64,000 nt of DNA, taken from Haloarcula hispanica ATCC 33960. Lineage in GTDB: Archaea > Halobacteriota > Halobacteria > Halobacteriales > Haloarculaceae. Positions 43,888 to 52,856 of the stretch are shown here, piece by piece. The notes beneath the pieces were generated by a model, which had not been told where the DNA came from, searched no databases, and worked only from the letters and a program-made list of their open reading frames with translations. Both the position numbers and the translations under genes were made by a program. Position 1 is the stretch's first letter. The number at the start of each line of letters is the position of its first letter. Location of the stretch: NCBI RefSeq assembly GCF_000223905.1, contig NC_015948.1, forward strand, positions 62,001 through 126,000, read 5' to 3'.

Positions 43888-44886
43888 ATGCGCACCAAAC
43901 TCTTCGCACTGTACGCCGCTGTCGGACTGGCCCTGCTGGCCGTCGGTCCGGGTCTGGCGGCCGCTGCGGACTCGGCCGGCAACACCGGCGCGGGGAACAC
44001 CCTCGCGGTCGGTGTCTCACAGGCTGACGACGGCAGCGCGACGGTATCGGTCACACAGAACGAGACGGGCGTCGAGAACGCCTCTGTCGCCGTGGAATCG
44101 GCTGACAACACCTCCTACGCTGGGACCGGCAACTACACGACCGACAGCAACGGGACGGTTGGACTGCCCGCCCCCGAGCAGAACGTGACGGTCGACGTGA
44201 CGGCGACGGCCGACAATCACACTGCGACGACGACGGCGGACCTGACTGTCGCGCCGAACGCCACCAACGTGACCGAGTTCGACACCTTCGGACTCGAAGT
44301 GTCGGCCTACGTGAGCGACCTGTTGAGCGACAAGAACCGGACCGGTGGTATCGGCCCGGCTGTGGCCAGTTTCGTGACGGCGAACAACCCCGGCAACGCG
44401 CCGGACCACGCCGGCCCGCCCGCACACGTCACTGGTGAGAACGAGTCCGACGACAACGAGACCCACCCCAGCGAACGACAGGGTCCGCCGGCCGACATCT
44501 TCGGTGACGACGAGAACGAGACTGAAAACGAGACAGACGACCGCCGCGGCCCGCCCGAGGACGCCGGACCGCCCGAAGACCGCGGTCCGGGCAGCGATGA
44601 CGCGGAGAATGAAACGGACGACGAAAACGAGACGGACGACGACCGTCGTGGTCCGCCCGAAGACGCTGGGCCACCCGAGGACCGCGATGACGACGACGTG
44701 GAGAACGAAACTGAAGACGACGAGAACGAAACCGAGGAACCGGAAGACGAGACGGAAGAGCAAGACGAGTCAGAAGAGCAAGACGAGGACGACGATGCTG
44801 ACGACGACACCGATAGCGACGACGATGACGACGGCGACCGCGGCCGACCGGACGACGCCGGCCCGCCGGACGAACGCGGTAACTGA
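43888..44886 (+). CDS. secreted acidic protein with dense N-glycosylation sequons and PPED repeats
   Basis: 332 residues. A signal peptide (LFALYAAVGLALLAVGPGLAAAA, about 5-27) precedes a mostly strand-rich middle region (about 30-160) and an extreme acidic tail. About 18 N-x-S/T sequons are seen, many as tandem ENET. A segment of the form DRRGPPEDAGPPEDR occurs twice (about 218-232 and 252-266), with a third variant near the end. Haloarchaeal extracellular proteins such as S-layer glycoproteins are N-glycosylated, so this is a candidate glycoprotein. No enzymatic motif. Confidence 0.8.
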   Translation: MRTKLFALYAAVGLALLAVGPGLAAAADSAGNTGAGNTLAVGVSQADDGSATVSVTQNETGVENASVAVESADNTSYAGTGNYTTDSNGTVGLPAPEQNVTVDVTATADNHTATTTADLTVAPNATNVTEFDTFGLEVSAYVSDLLSDKNRTGGIGPAVASFVTANNPGNAPDHAGPPAHVTGENESDDNETHPSERQGPPADIFGDDENETENETDDRRGPPEDAGPPEDRGPGSDDAENETDDENETDDDRRGPPEDAGPPEDRDDDDVENETEDDENETEEPEDETEEQDESEEQDEDDDADDDTDSDDDDDGDRGRPDDAGPPDERGN

Positions 44887-44930
44887 ACGGCTTCGGTAGC
44901 GTTTTAGGAACTCTCTTCCTCTGTTGTGAC

Positions 44931-46208
44931 ATGACGACGCCTATTTCGGAGCGACTTGATGACCTTGACGAGGCTCGCGATTCCGGCCGCCGAAAGATGG
45001 ACTGGGCTATCCAGCATATGCCCATCTGCGGCGCGCTCCGTGAGCAGTTCGAGGCCGACCAGCCCTTTGCCGGCGAACGCATCGGCATGGCGATGCACGT
45101 CGAAGCCAAGACCGCCGTCCTCGCGGAAATCCTCGCAATCGGTGGCGCGGAAGTCGCCATCACCGGCTGTAACCCGCTCTCGACGCACGACGACGTGAGT
45201 GCCGCACTCGACGCCGTCGACGGCATCACTTCCTACGCCGAGCGCGGCGTCGACGACGAGGAGTACTACGAGGCTATCGAGGCTGTCATCGGCCACAAGC
45301 CGACCATCACCGTCGACGACGGAATGGACCTCGTCGCGGCCATCCACGAGGACTATCCGGAACTCATCGACACTATCATCGGTGGGGCAGAGGAGACGAC
45401 GACCGGCGTCCACCGACTGCGCGCGATGGACGATGACGGCGAACTCGACTATCCTGTGTTCGCTGTCAACGACACGCCGATGAAGCGCCTGTTCGACAAC
45501 GTCCACGGCACCGGCGAATCCTCGCTGGCCTCGATTGCGATGACGACGAATCTCTCGTGGGCCGGCAAGACCGTCGTCGTCTCCGGGTACGGTGACTGCG
45601 GCAAAGGTGTCGCAAAGAAAGCCAGCGGTCAGAACGCCGACGTGATTGTGACCGAGGTCGAGCCCCGCCGTGCGCTCGAAGCCCACATGGAGGGCTACGA
45701 CGTGAAGCCGATGGCCGAGGCCGCCGCCGAGGGCGACGTGTTCATCACGACCACCGGCAACCGCGATGTCATCGTTGAGGAGCACTTCGAGGCGATGCAG
45801 GACGGCGTCCTGCTCGCCAACGCCGGCCACTTCGACGTAGAGGTCGACCTCGACGCGCTGTCGGACCTCGCCGCCGACACCTACGAGGCCCGCGACGGCG
45901 TCCAGACCTACGAGATGGCCGACGGCCGCCGCCTGAACGTGCTGGCCGAGGGCCGGCTGGTCAATCTCGCGACGCCCATCGCACTCGGGCACCCCGTCGA
46001 GGTAATGGATCAGAGCTTCGGCGTGCAGGCCGTCTGTGTCCGCGAACTGGTCGAGAACGGCGACGACTACGAGGCCGGTGTCCACGCCGTCCCGGACCGG
46101 CTCGACAAGGAAGTCGCGGAGATCAAGCTCGACGCTGAGGGTGTCGACTTCGACTCGCTGACTGACACCCAGGCCGAGTATATGGATTCCTGGCAGCACG
46201 GGACGTAG
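44931..46208 (+). CDS. ahcY: adenosylhomocysteinase AhcY
   Basis: 425-residue NAD-dependent SAH hydrolase: AVNDTPMKRLFDN, SGYGDCGKGVAKKA (NAD Rossmann, GxGxxG), VIVTEVEPRRALEAHMEGY, FITTTGNRDVIVEEHF, NAGHFDVEVD and a C-terminal region ending TDTQAEYMDSW. It clears SAH from methylation reactions. The upstream methylthioadenosine/SAH deaminase suggests SAH may instead pass through S-inosyl-homocysteine. Start ATG at 44931. Confidence 0.95.
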   Translation: MTTPISERLDDLDEARDSGRRKMDWAIQHMPICGALREQFEADQPFAGERIGMAMHVEAKTAVLAEILAIGGAEVAITGCNPLSTHDDVSAALDAVDGITSYAERGVDDEEYYEAIEAVIGHKPTITVDDGMDLVAAIHEDYPELIDTIIGGAEETTTGVHRLRAMDDDGELDYPVFAVNDTPMKRLFDNVHGTGESSLASIAMTTNLSWAGKTVVVSGYGDCGKGVAKKASGQNADVIVTEVEPRRALEAHMEGYDVKPMAEAAAEGDVFITTTGNRDVIVEEHFEAMQDGVLLANAGHFDVEVDLDALSDLAADTYEARDGVQTYEMADGRRLNVLAEGRLVNLATPIALGHPVEVMDQSFGVQAVCVRELVENGDDYEAGVHAVPDRLDKEVAEIKLDAEGVDFDSLTDTQAEYMDSWQHGT

Positions 46209-46550
46209 GGCGGCCGACTGAAAGGAGGCCGCCGGAACGCGCAGCGGGGAACGCAGTGACCCGCGAGACGTAGGGCGGTCTGAGCGGAGTGAAGACCGTC
46301 TTTCAGTCGAGCGGCGGAGCCGTGAGACATAGCGAGACCGACCAGCGGGAGGCCTCGAATACCCGTGCGGGGAACGCAGTGACCCGCGAGGGCTTCGGGC
46401 GCTCCGAACGAAGCGAAGACCGCCTTTCAGTCGAGCGGCGGCACCCCTTCCAGAGCGCCGACCACTGGCGACTTTTTTGAGCTGCGCACCATCTCCAGTT
46501 CCGACACTGGCCGCCGCCACGATGATTACGGTCGGCGCTGACATCCGCAT
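46209..46550. repeat. 342-base gap: hairpin terminator plus two copies of a 70-base repeat
   Basis: GGCGGCC at 46209-46215 and GGCCGCC at 46227-46233 form a hairpin just after ahcY. The block beginning CGGGGAACGCAGTGACCCGC occurs at 46245 and 46368. A block of the form GAAGACCG(T/C)CTTTCAGTCGAGCGGCGG occurs at 46291-46317 and 46415-46441. The offset is 123-124 bases, so this is one imperfect duplicated unit. No gene is seen. Confidence 0.6.
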
Positions 46551-47006
46551 ATGGCTGTCCACGAGACCGCCCAGGTCGAGAACGCGACGCTGGGCACCGT
46601 CGAGATTCGCGAATACGTGACGATCCACGACGCCGACATCGGCGACGGCGTCCAGATTTACGAAGGGGCCTCGATCAAGAAGGCGACTATCCATGGACCG
46701 ACCGATATCAACGCGAACGCCTACGTCGAGAACGCGACGCTTGGCGAGTCCGTCCAGGTCGGGCCCAACGCCTCCATCGTCGGCGTAACCCACGACCTCA
46801 CCGACGCAGGCATGGAGTTTCAGAACGACACGTTCGACGAGATAGTCATCGAGAACGGGGCTTTCGTCGGCGCTGGCGCGGTGATCCTTCCGGGCGTCAC
46901 GGTCGGCGAAAACGCCGTCGTCGGTGCCGGAACCACCGTCACCGAAGACGTCCCAGCCGAGACCGTGGTCCGGAGCGCCACGGAGACGGTACAGCGCTCC
47001 CTCTGA
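46551..47006 (+). CDS. hexapeptide-repeat (left-handed beta-helix) acyltransferase / gamma-carbonic-anhydrase-like
   Basis: 151 residues; residues 5-145 have the [LIV]GxxxxI periodicity of a left-handed beta-helix: NATLGTVEIREYVTIHDADIGDGVQIYEG, ASIVGVTHDLT, GAFVGAGAVILPGVTVGENAVVGAGTTVTEDV. Either an acetyltransferase with a trimeric active site or a gamma-carbonic anhydrase-like protein. His residues (TIHDAD, THDLT) could be metal ligands. Start ATG at 46551. Confidence 0.78.
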   Translation: MAVHETAQVENATLGTVEIREYVTIHDADIGDGVQIYEGASIKKATIHGPTDINANAYVENATLGESVQVGPNASIVGVTHDLTDAGMEFQNDTFDEIVIENGAFVGAGAVILPGVTVGENAVVGAGTTVTEDVPAETVVRSATETVQRSL

Positions 47007-47111
47007 GCGTTGGCACAGCACCCCGGTTTCCACGTCCCAGCGGACCGTCCCGGGAGACGGACAGTAAAACCGCTCGCTCCGCTGGTGTCGCCGATAGACC
47101 GTCGACTAGCC

Positions 47112-47264
47112 CTACTCGGTTACGTCGACGAAGACCGTCGACTGAATCCACGCAGACGGGTTTTCGGGGTCGCCGATGTGGGCGACCGTGTCCACGCCGA
47201 CGTCGTACTCTTCGAATGTCGCTCTGATGCTCTCTTGTGAATCGGTATCGTGCTCGTGCGTCAT
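47112..47264 (-). CDS. 50-residue acidic protein (DUF7331-like)
   Basis: 50 residues from ATG at 47262-47264: MTHEHDTDSQESIRATFEEYDVGVDTVAHIGDPENPSAWIQ. The ending (DPENPSAWIQSTVFVD) resembles the haloarchaeal DUF7331 pattern. No catalytic residues. A longer frame upstream (to 47369) is less plausible. Confidence 0.55.
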   Translation of the reverse strand: MTHEHDTDSQESIRATFEEYDVGVDTVAHIGDPENPSAWIQSTVFVDVTE

Positions 47265-47555
47265 CGATGTGCTCCGTGTCTCGTCTGGCAGTTCCCTCGT
47301 CGGGCATGACTGCACTGGTCCGGTTCCCCGACCGAACCGTGTGCAGTCGCCGACCCGCGTCCTTACCACACTTTGTTGGTAGGGGTTGGCAGGTATCGGC
47401 TTGTCTACTAGCTGTATTCACCCGCCGCCCGCCTGGGACTATATGTATAGCCTCGCAATATCGCCACACTGACTCTCGCAACGGATGTCGGGAATCCGAC
47501 ACCGACCGTCCCGGTGACGGCAATTTTATTCACTCCCATCCGAAAGGTGGTGGCA
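47265..47555. promoter_or_regulatory. 291-base divergent promoter region
   Basis: This lies between the small minus-strand gene and priL. TTTTATT at 47524-47530 lies 32 bases before the priL ATG. Apart from a short GGTGGTGG stretch just before the ATG, no further structure is recognised. Confidence 0.4.
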
Positions 47556-48629
47556 ATGGAACCGCTCCACGCACGCTACCCCTTTCTGGCGCGGTCGCGG
47601 GAGGCCGTCGAAGCCGCGGCGGTGGACTTGGGCGAGATCGTCGCCACTGACGAGACGGTCACGGCGCGCGCGCTGGAGCGGGTCGAATCAGCAATCACGG
47701 ACGGCACTGTCGGGGAACCACGGCGGACCCGCGTCGAACTGCTGTCGTACCCGGTCGCCCGCGTGCTGGTGTCGCTCGTCGACGTGCACATCTGCACCCG
47801 GAAGTACGCCCAGGCGGAGGCCGAGGCGGCCTACGACCGGTTCACAGAGGAGTTCGCGACGACGACGGAACTGAAATCGACCCAGCGCGAGACGCTGGAC
47901 CGCACGGAACTCCTCGCGGAGTTCGACCTCGCGAGCGCCGTCAGCGACACTGGTGACGGCTACCGCGTCGAGGTCGGCGCGTATCTCGACCTGGCGGCCG
48001 ACCAGCGGGGCGATTCCTGGCGGCTGGTCAATCGGCCACTGGCCGACGGCGAGGTCAGGGTCACCGCCGAGGAACTGAACGTCCTCCTGAAACAGGCCAT
48101 CCGCCATCGGGTCACTGACGGCCTGCCGTTCACCGTCCCCGACGCTATCGCCGATGAGCTAACAGAGGAAGTCGACCGCTTAGAGGAAGTGCTCTCGGAA
48201 CTGGAACTCACCCGCGAAATCGACACCGTTGTCCCGGAACTGTTCCCGCCCTGCATGAAGTCCCTCCTCGACCGGGTGCAGAAGGGCGAACATCTCGAAC
48301 ACCACTCCCGGTTTGCTATCGCGACTTTCCTCATCGGCATCGGGATGACGACGGACGAAATCGTCGACCTGTTCCAGGTCAACCCCGGCTTCGGCGAGGA
48401 GGCGACCCGGTATCAGGTTGACCACATCCGCGGGGAGACCAGCCCGACGGAGTACTCGACGCCGGCGTGTTCGACCATGCAGTCCTACGGCGACTGTGTC
48501 AACATGGACGACCTCTGTGAGACGATTTCCCACCCGATGGGCTACTACGAGCAGAAGATAGACGACACCGACGAGGAGGAACTGGTCGACTGGCGCGAGG
48601 ACGAGGGCGACGAAGAGGCCGACGCCTAG
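47556..48629 (+). CDS. priL: DNA primase large subunit PriL
   Basis: 357 residues. Four cysteines suited to the 4Fe-4S cluster are seen: C233 (PPCMKSLL), C305, C314 and C321 (ACSTMQSYGDCVNMDDLCE). The helical N-terminal part has LLSYPVARVLVSLV. PriL partners with PriS to make RNA primers. The small subunit is not in the window. ATG at 47556 chosen over the frame at 47514. The small membrane gene overlaps its 3' end by four bases on the other strand. Confidence 0.93.
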   Translation: MEPLHARYPFLARSREAVEAAAVDLGEIVATDETVTARALERVESAITDGTVGEPRRTRVELLSYPVARVLVSLVDVHICTRKYAQAEAEAAYDRFTEEFATTTELKSTQRETLDRTELLAEFDLASAVSDTGDGYRVEVGAYLDLAADQRGDSWRLVNRPLADGEVRVTAEELNVLLKQAIRHRVTDGLPFTVPDAIADELTEEVDRLEEVLSELELTREIDTVVPELFPPCMKSLLDRVQKGEHLEHHSRFAIATFLIGIGMTTDEIVDLFQVNPGFGEEATRYQVDHIRGETSPTEYSTPACSTMQSYGDCVNMDDLCETISHPMGYYEQKIDDTDEEELVDWREDEGDEEADA

Positions 48630-48835
48630 AACTGCTGGCGTTCGAGCCAGAGGCCGGCAGCGGTCATAAACACGACGAAGAGGCCGATTGCGCCGATGAG
48701 CGCGTAGCCGCCCGTCGCCTCTACGGTTGACCCGTCCAGATACATCTGTGAGGCGGTGATAGTTGCGCCGACGAACAGCACGACGGCGACCGCCGAGATG
48801 ACGATTTGCAGGAGCGTCTCCCGCTCGATATCCAT
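48626..48835 (-). CDS. 69-residue two-helix membrane protein
   Basis: From ATG at 48833-48835: MDIERETLLQIVISAVAVVLFVGATITA, then a short loop and GGYALIGAIGLFVVFMTAAGLWLERQQF. Two clear helices, with a positively charged end. It overlaps the priL stop by four bases in the convergent orientation. The upstream residues of the longer frame (to 49327) are not plausible. Confidence 0.7.
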   Translation of the reverse strand: MDIERETLLQIVISAVAVVLFVGATITASQMYLDGSTVEATGGYALIGAIGLFVVFMTAAGLWLERQQF

Positions 48836-48964
48836 GCTCTGCGGTTTCACAGGGCCGGCAAAAAGGGTATCGAAGCGCCGGAGCCCGCTGGCCGAGCCAT
48901 TTAGGACCGTGTAGCACCTACGTTTCAACTGGACGCATTGGAAAATACAGCCGCGTCCGCACCT

Positions 48965-49612
48965 ATGACGCTTATCGAGCCTTCCGCTGACCGGCACAGT
49001 ACCGCACTTGCACCGGACCTCCGTTCCCTCCCGGACCGGGCAGCCCGCGCCTGGACCGAGCGCATGGCCGTGCGCCCGCGAGCGGGCAGTACGTACGCTG
49101 TGACGACGGAGAGCGAAAGCACGTACCTCGTCGACGTCGCACAGCACTCCTGTACCTGTCCCGACAACCGCATCCGCGGCGAGCACTGCAAACACCTCCG
49201 GCGCGTCGCCATCGAAATCACTGCCAAGCGGATCGCGCCGCCCGGGAAGGAACGGGCGACCTGTGACGCCTGTGGTACCGTCACCTTCGTCGCCGCGGAC
49301 GCACAGGCGCCGCATCTCTGTGGGCACTGCCGACTGGAGACCGGCGACATCGTGCGGGACCGCGAGACGGGCGACAGACTCGTCGTGACGGCCGTCACCG
49401 ACACGTCGGCCGACGACTGGACCATCGAGGCAACGGGCGAGACAGTCGCCGACTACGACACCAACGATGGCTACCCATCCGACGACCTCGTTGTGCTGGT
49501 GACGTATCTCTCGGACGCTGTCCGCGCGACCGACCCGCGAGAGTACGCCTTTCCCCTGTCGCGGCTCCGCCGCGTCGAGGACGCCGAACTCATCGGCAGT
49601 GAGACCCAGTAA
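48965..49612 (+). CDS. SWIM zinc finger protein with second zinc ribbon
   Basis: 215 residues. SWIM motif C63-x-C65, then C75-x-H77 (HSCTCPDNRIRGEHCKHL), plus a second ribbon C100-x2-C103 and C119-x2-C122. The C-terminal half is strand-rich (SRLRRVEDAELI). Probably a nucleic-acid-binding regulator. ATG at 48965 is chosen; the frame also has a TTG at 48938. The hjc gene is convergent. Confidence 0.82.
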   Translation: MTLIEPSADRHSTALAPDLRSLPDRAARAWTERMAVRPRAGSTYAVTTESESTYLVDVAQHSCTCPDNRIRGEHCKHLRRVAIEITAKRIAPPGKERATCDACGTVTFVAADAQAPHLCGHCRLETGDIVRDRETGDRLVVTAVTDTSADDWTIEATGETVADYDTNDGYPSDDLVVLVTYLSDAVRATDPREYAFPLSRLRRVEDAELIGSETQ

Positions 49613-49630
49613 TCGAACGCCTGCGAACCG

Positions 49631-50149
49631 CTACTCCAGCATCGCCGCAGCTTCTTCCTTGTCGAGGTCGCCGCGCTCGAAGGCCGACAGCACGTCCAGC
49701 ACGCTCTGGTCGGGGCCGTCGTCGCCCACCTCGTCCAGCGTGACCTTCTCGGAGTTACCCACGAACTCGTCGAAGTCAGTCCCGTCGGAGAGGGCCTTCT
49801 CCTTCTTGACGCGGTAGTTGCCGCCGTCGGTCGTGTGGAGGTCCGCCGGGTGGAAGAAGTACCAGTCCTCGCGGTCGAACCGGACGCCGATACGCGGCTT
49901 CGCGCCGAAGTTCCGGGCGAAAAACAGTAGCGCCTCGACCTCCTCGCCGGTGAGATAGATGGGGTCGCCGGCGCTGGATTTCGCCTCGATAGCGTAGAAC
50001 GTCTCGCCGTCGCCCGAGAGCACGTCCGGCAGTTCCCGCTCGGTCGCGCTGCCGCTGGCCGGCGCGCGCATCACCGCAAAGCCCGCCTCGTCGAGTGCGT
50101 TGACCAGTTCGCGCTCGCGGCGGTCGCCCTTCGCGTTCGAGTTTGCCAT
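49631..50149 (-). CDS. hjc: Holliday junction resolvase Hjc
   Basis: 172 residues. The catalytic nuclease residues lie in [16 protein letters not shown] and YAIEAKSS (ExK), typical of archaeal Hjc (PD-(D/E)XK fold). A C-terminal acidic extension ([12 protein letters not shown]) is a likely partner-binding tail. It resolves recombination junctions. ATG at 50147-50149. Confidence 0.92.
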   Translation of the reverse strand: MANSNAKGDRRERELVNALDEAGFAVMRAPASGSATERELPDVLSGDGETFYAIEAKSSAGDPIYLTGEEVEALLFFARNFGAKPRIGVRFDREDWYFFHPADLHTTDGGNYRVKKEKALSDGTDFDEFVGNSEKVTLDEVGDDGPDQSVLDVLSAFERGDLDKEEAAAMLE

Positions 50150-50341
50150 TATCAGGACGTGGAGCGACGGGGGTAAAACCGTTCAGATACGGCCAGACCG
50201 TTCATTCCGTTCAAAGGGCCGTACATCGATTTGACCTATCGCGGGGCATATACGCACCAGTCCCATCCCACGTCATGGAATGATTTCGTTCGCAACAGCA
50301 GAGACAGTAATGATAGCGGCGCAGAACGGGGAGCGACGCCA

Positions 50342-51292
50342 ATGAGACGACGACGATTCATCGCCACGGGCGCGGGCGTCGGGGTCGGTCTCCTCGCCGG
50401 CTGTTCCGGGTCGAGCGACTCCGGCGGGTCTGACGGGACCAGCGGTGACGGAACCAGTGACGGCGGCTCCACCGACGAGGACGCGATGACGGACGACGGC
50501 GGAACCGTTGGGACGTTCCGGCTGCTGATCAGCGACCAGCCCGCGGCTATCGGCGACTTCGACTCGCTCGACGTGTCCTTTTCACGGGCCCGCATCTTCC
50601 ATGCAGGCGGGGAGGATACAGGGAGTGAGACCGAAGCCACGGAGTCGGCCGGGGCAACCGAGACGAACGAAACTGCCACGACGGAGGCGACAGAGACAAA
50701 CGAGACTGCAACGGCCGAACCGACCGAGACGGCGGAGATGGACGACGTAGACCAGCCGGAGGACGAAGCCGACGAAGATGAGACGGAAGACGAGGAGGGC
50801 GACGACAACAACGGCTTCGTCGTCCGCGACCTCGACGGCGCGACCGTCGACCTCACCGAGGTCGTCGGCGACAAGGCCATCGGCGTCCTCGACGGCGAAC
50901 TCGAAGCGGGCCGCTACAGCAAGATCGAACTGTACGCCGAATCCGTCGACGGGGTCGTCGACGGGGCGTCGGTCGACGTGAAGATCCCGAGCGAGAAGCT
51001 CCAGCTCACCAAGCCGTTCGAAGTCGTCGCCGGCGAATCGGTCGACTTCGTCTTCGACATCAACGTCGTCAAGAAGGGCAACGGCGGCTACAACCTCCTA
51101 CCGGTCATCTCGGAGAGCGGCGTCGCTGGCAAGGACGTTGAGGTGGAGGAAGTCGGCGAAGGTACAGATGCCGACGACAATGACGATGACGACGAGGAGA
51201 CCGAAGTCGAGACGACGGAAACCGAGGAAACGGATCGCGACTCGATGACGGAGTCGGACCAGCGCGGCAACGAAACGACGGCCGCCGAGTAA
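50342..51292 (+). CDS. DUF4382 lipoprotein with acidic linker
   Basis: 316 residues. The signal has twin arginines (MRRRRFI) and a lipobox LAGC, so it is a Tat-exported, lipid-anchored protein. A Ser/Thr/Glu-rich linker interrupts the DUF4382 domain (TFRLLISDQPAAIGDFDSLDVSFSRARIFHAGG at 57-89, then VVRDLDGATVDLTEVVGDKAIGVLDGELEAGRYSKIELYA). The C-terminal tail is acidic. DUF4382 proteins are found in bacterial and archaeal exported lipoproteins of unknown function. ATG at 50342 is the family-like start. Confidence 0.82.
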   Translation: MRRRRFIATGAGVGVGLLAGCSGSSDSGGSDGTSGDGTSDGGSTDEDAMTDDGGTVGTFRLLISDQPAAIGDFDSLDVSFSRARIFHAGGEDTGSETEATESAGATETNETATTEATETNETATAEPTETAEMDDVDQPEDEADEDETEDEEGDDNNGFVVRDLDGATVDLTEVVGDKAIGVLDGELEAGRYSKIELYAESVDGVVDGASVDVKIPSEKLQLTKPFEVVAGESVDFVFDINVVKKGNGGYNLLPVISESGVAGKDVEVEEVGEGTDADDNDDDDEETEVETTETEETDRDSMTESDQRGNETTAAE

Positions 51293-51305
51293 CGCTCAGC
51301 TACGC

Positions 51306-51917
51306 TTAGTCTTCGATTCGGGACTCCAGTTCCTGAATGACCTCGTCGGTCGTCCCGCCGTCGCCGCGAACCGCCTGCGTGTAGCGTTTGTATTCTTTGG
51401 GAGACACCTGGACAGTCTTGGTCTCGCCTTTGTGCGAAATTTCCAGTTTCACGGTGCCGTGTGGGTTGTTCCGTCGCCGGAAGCTCGCCATCGCCGTGAA
51501 GACGAACCAGAACGCCACGCACGTCCCGATGAAGTACGCCATCGTCGTTTCGAACGCCAGCGTCTGTCCGCCCACCGTCCAGTTGTAGGGATATGCTACC
51601 TGAAACAGCCCGACGCCGACCAGACAGAGGAATGCGCCGACGGTGACACCGCTCTGTTCCCGGCGGCTCGAGGGGAGCACGGCGACGACACTCAGGAACA
51701 TTGCGGGGATTCCCAGCCCACCCAGCGTCCCGCCGAGTTTCTCGGCGGCGTGGGGTGCAGTTGCGCCGACGACTGCCGACAGCGGCGTCGTCACCAGAAG
51801 TATCGCCACGACCACCGCCAGCGCGCCGACGAACCCCAGGGTCGCACCGGCAACGACGCGGCGGGGATCGCGTCCCTCCCAGCGCCGGTCGTTGTACGCG
51901 TCCCCGAGATTCTCCAT
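51306..51917 (-). CDS. membrane protein with C-terminal coiled segment (DUF7139-like)
   Basis: 203 residues from ATG at 51915-51917: four hydrophobic helices (about 22-46, 65-82, 88-106 and 122-138) and a polar C-terminus (LEISHKGETKTVQVSPKEYKRYTQAV) with a short helix VIQELESRIED. No enzymatic motif. I recall similar haloarchaeal proteins in a DUF7139-type family, but this is not certain. Confidence 0.65.
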   Translation of the reverse strand: MENLGDAYNDRRWEGRDPRRVVAGATLGFVGALAVVVAILLVTTPLSAVVGATAPHAAEKLGGTLGGLGIPAMFLSVVAVLPSSRREQSGVTVGAFLCLVGVGLFQVAYPYNWTVGGQTLAFETTMAYFIGTCVAFWFVFTAMASFRRRNNPHGTVKLEISHKGETKTVQVSPKEYKRYTQAVRGDGGTTDEVIQELESRIED

Positions 51918-51953
51918 ACCGGCCCGTTGGCACCCGACCCACAAAACGGTACG

Positions 51954-52850
51954 TCAGACGCGTGTGCGACGCTGTACGGCGGCCAGCGCGCCGTCGCCAG
52001 CAGCTGTCAACGTACCGAGATGGTCGCTGTCGACCGATTCAAACGAAGCGTCCGGAAGCCGCTGTGCGAGGGCGTTCCCCGTCGACGGGGCGACGTTGGC
52101 GTCGTTTCGTCCCTGAAACACAGTAACCGGCACTGAAATGTCTTCGAGGGCAAACGGCCATGGCTGTGAGAGGAGTCGCTGCTCGCGGATGATCCCGCTT
52201 GGACCGCGTGCCATCGACGTGAGCATATCCGCACGGACGACCCGAGCCACCTCCTCGGCTGCCAGGGCGTCTGTTTCCGGTGTCTCCTCGGCAACGAACC
52301 CGACAGCGTAGGACGGATCCCGGCGGAGGGCGAACCATCGTTGCAGCCGGAAGAGTCGCCCGAGCGCCCACGGAGCGTGTCGGGACAGCGCCCCCACGAA
52401 CTGCTGGACGCGCCCCGTCGAACCGATTGACGGTGGGCCGCTGCTGCCCAGGAGCGCGATTCGCTCTATCTCGGGCAGTCGGTGACAGGCCAGCGCGAAC
52501 GCGCCGCCGCCGGAGAAGCCGACGGCACCAGCCGCGTCGACATCGAGATGGGACAGGAGGTTCGCGGCGTCGTCCGGCCAGTCCTCGAACGTAATAGCTG
52601 CGTCTTCGGAGTTCCCGATGCCCGGCCGGTCCGGAGCGATGAGGTTGATGCCGCGTTCGCGAGCCGGCGCGGCGAGCAGCCGTGCGGCGACGTGTGATCC
52701 GGGGGTACCGTGACAGAAAAGGACCGGATAGCCGTCGGCGTCACCGTAGGTGGCGTAGGCCAGCCGCCGACCGTCAGAGAGTGAGATCGACTCCGTCTCG
52801 GAGTCCTCGGGCAGCCAGTCGGTGGCCGGGATCGGCGGCGCGGACCCCAT
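51954..52850 (-). CDS. alpha/beta hydrolase
   Basis: 298 residues. Oxyanion HGTPGS, nucleophile elbow GFSGGGAFALACH (G-x-S-x-G), and a C-terminal SDHLGTLTAAGD where the His is the likely base; NDANVAPS supplies the acid. Fold and motifs are classic for esterases or epoxide hydrolase-like enzymes. ATG at 52848-52850. Substrate unknown. Confidence 0.88.
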   Translation of the reverse strand: MGSAPPIPATDWLPEDSETESISLSDGRRLAYATYGDADGYPVLFCHGTPGSHVAARLLAAPARERGINLIAPDRPGIGNSEDAAITFEDWPDDAANLLSHLDVDAAGAVGFSGGGAFALACHRLPEIERIALLGSSGPPSIGSTGRVQQFVGALSRHAPWALGRLFRLQRWFALRRDPSYAVGFVAEETPETDALAAEEVARVVRADMLTSMARGPSGIIREQRLLSQPWPFALEDISVPVTVFQGRNDANVAPSTGNALAQRLPDASFESVDSDHLGTLTAAGDGALAAVQRRTRV

Positions 52851-52856
52851 CCGTCG

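Noticed and set aside
46245..46441. Two-copy repeat considered as CRISPR or insertion-sequence ends
   Set aside because: There are only two copies, no regular spacers and no transposase gene; the parts look like hairpin tails.
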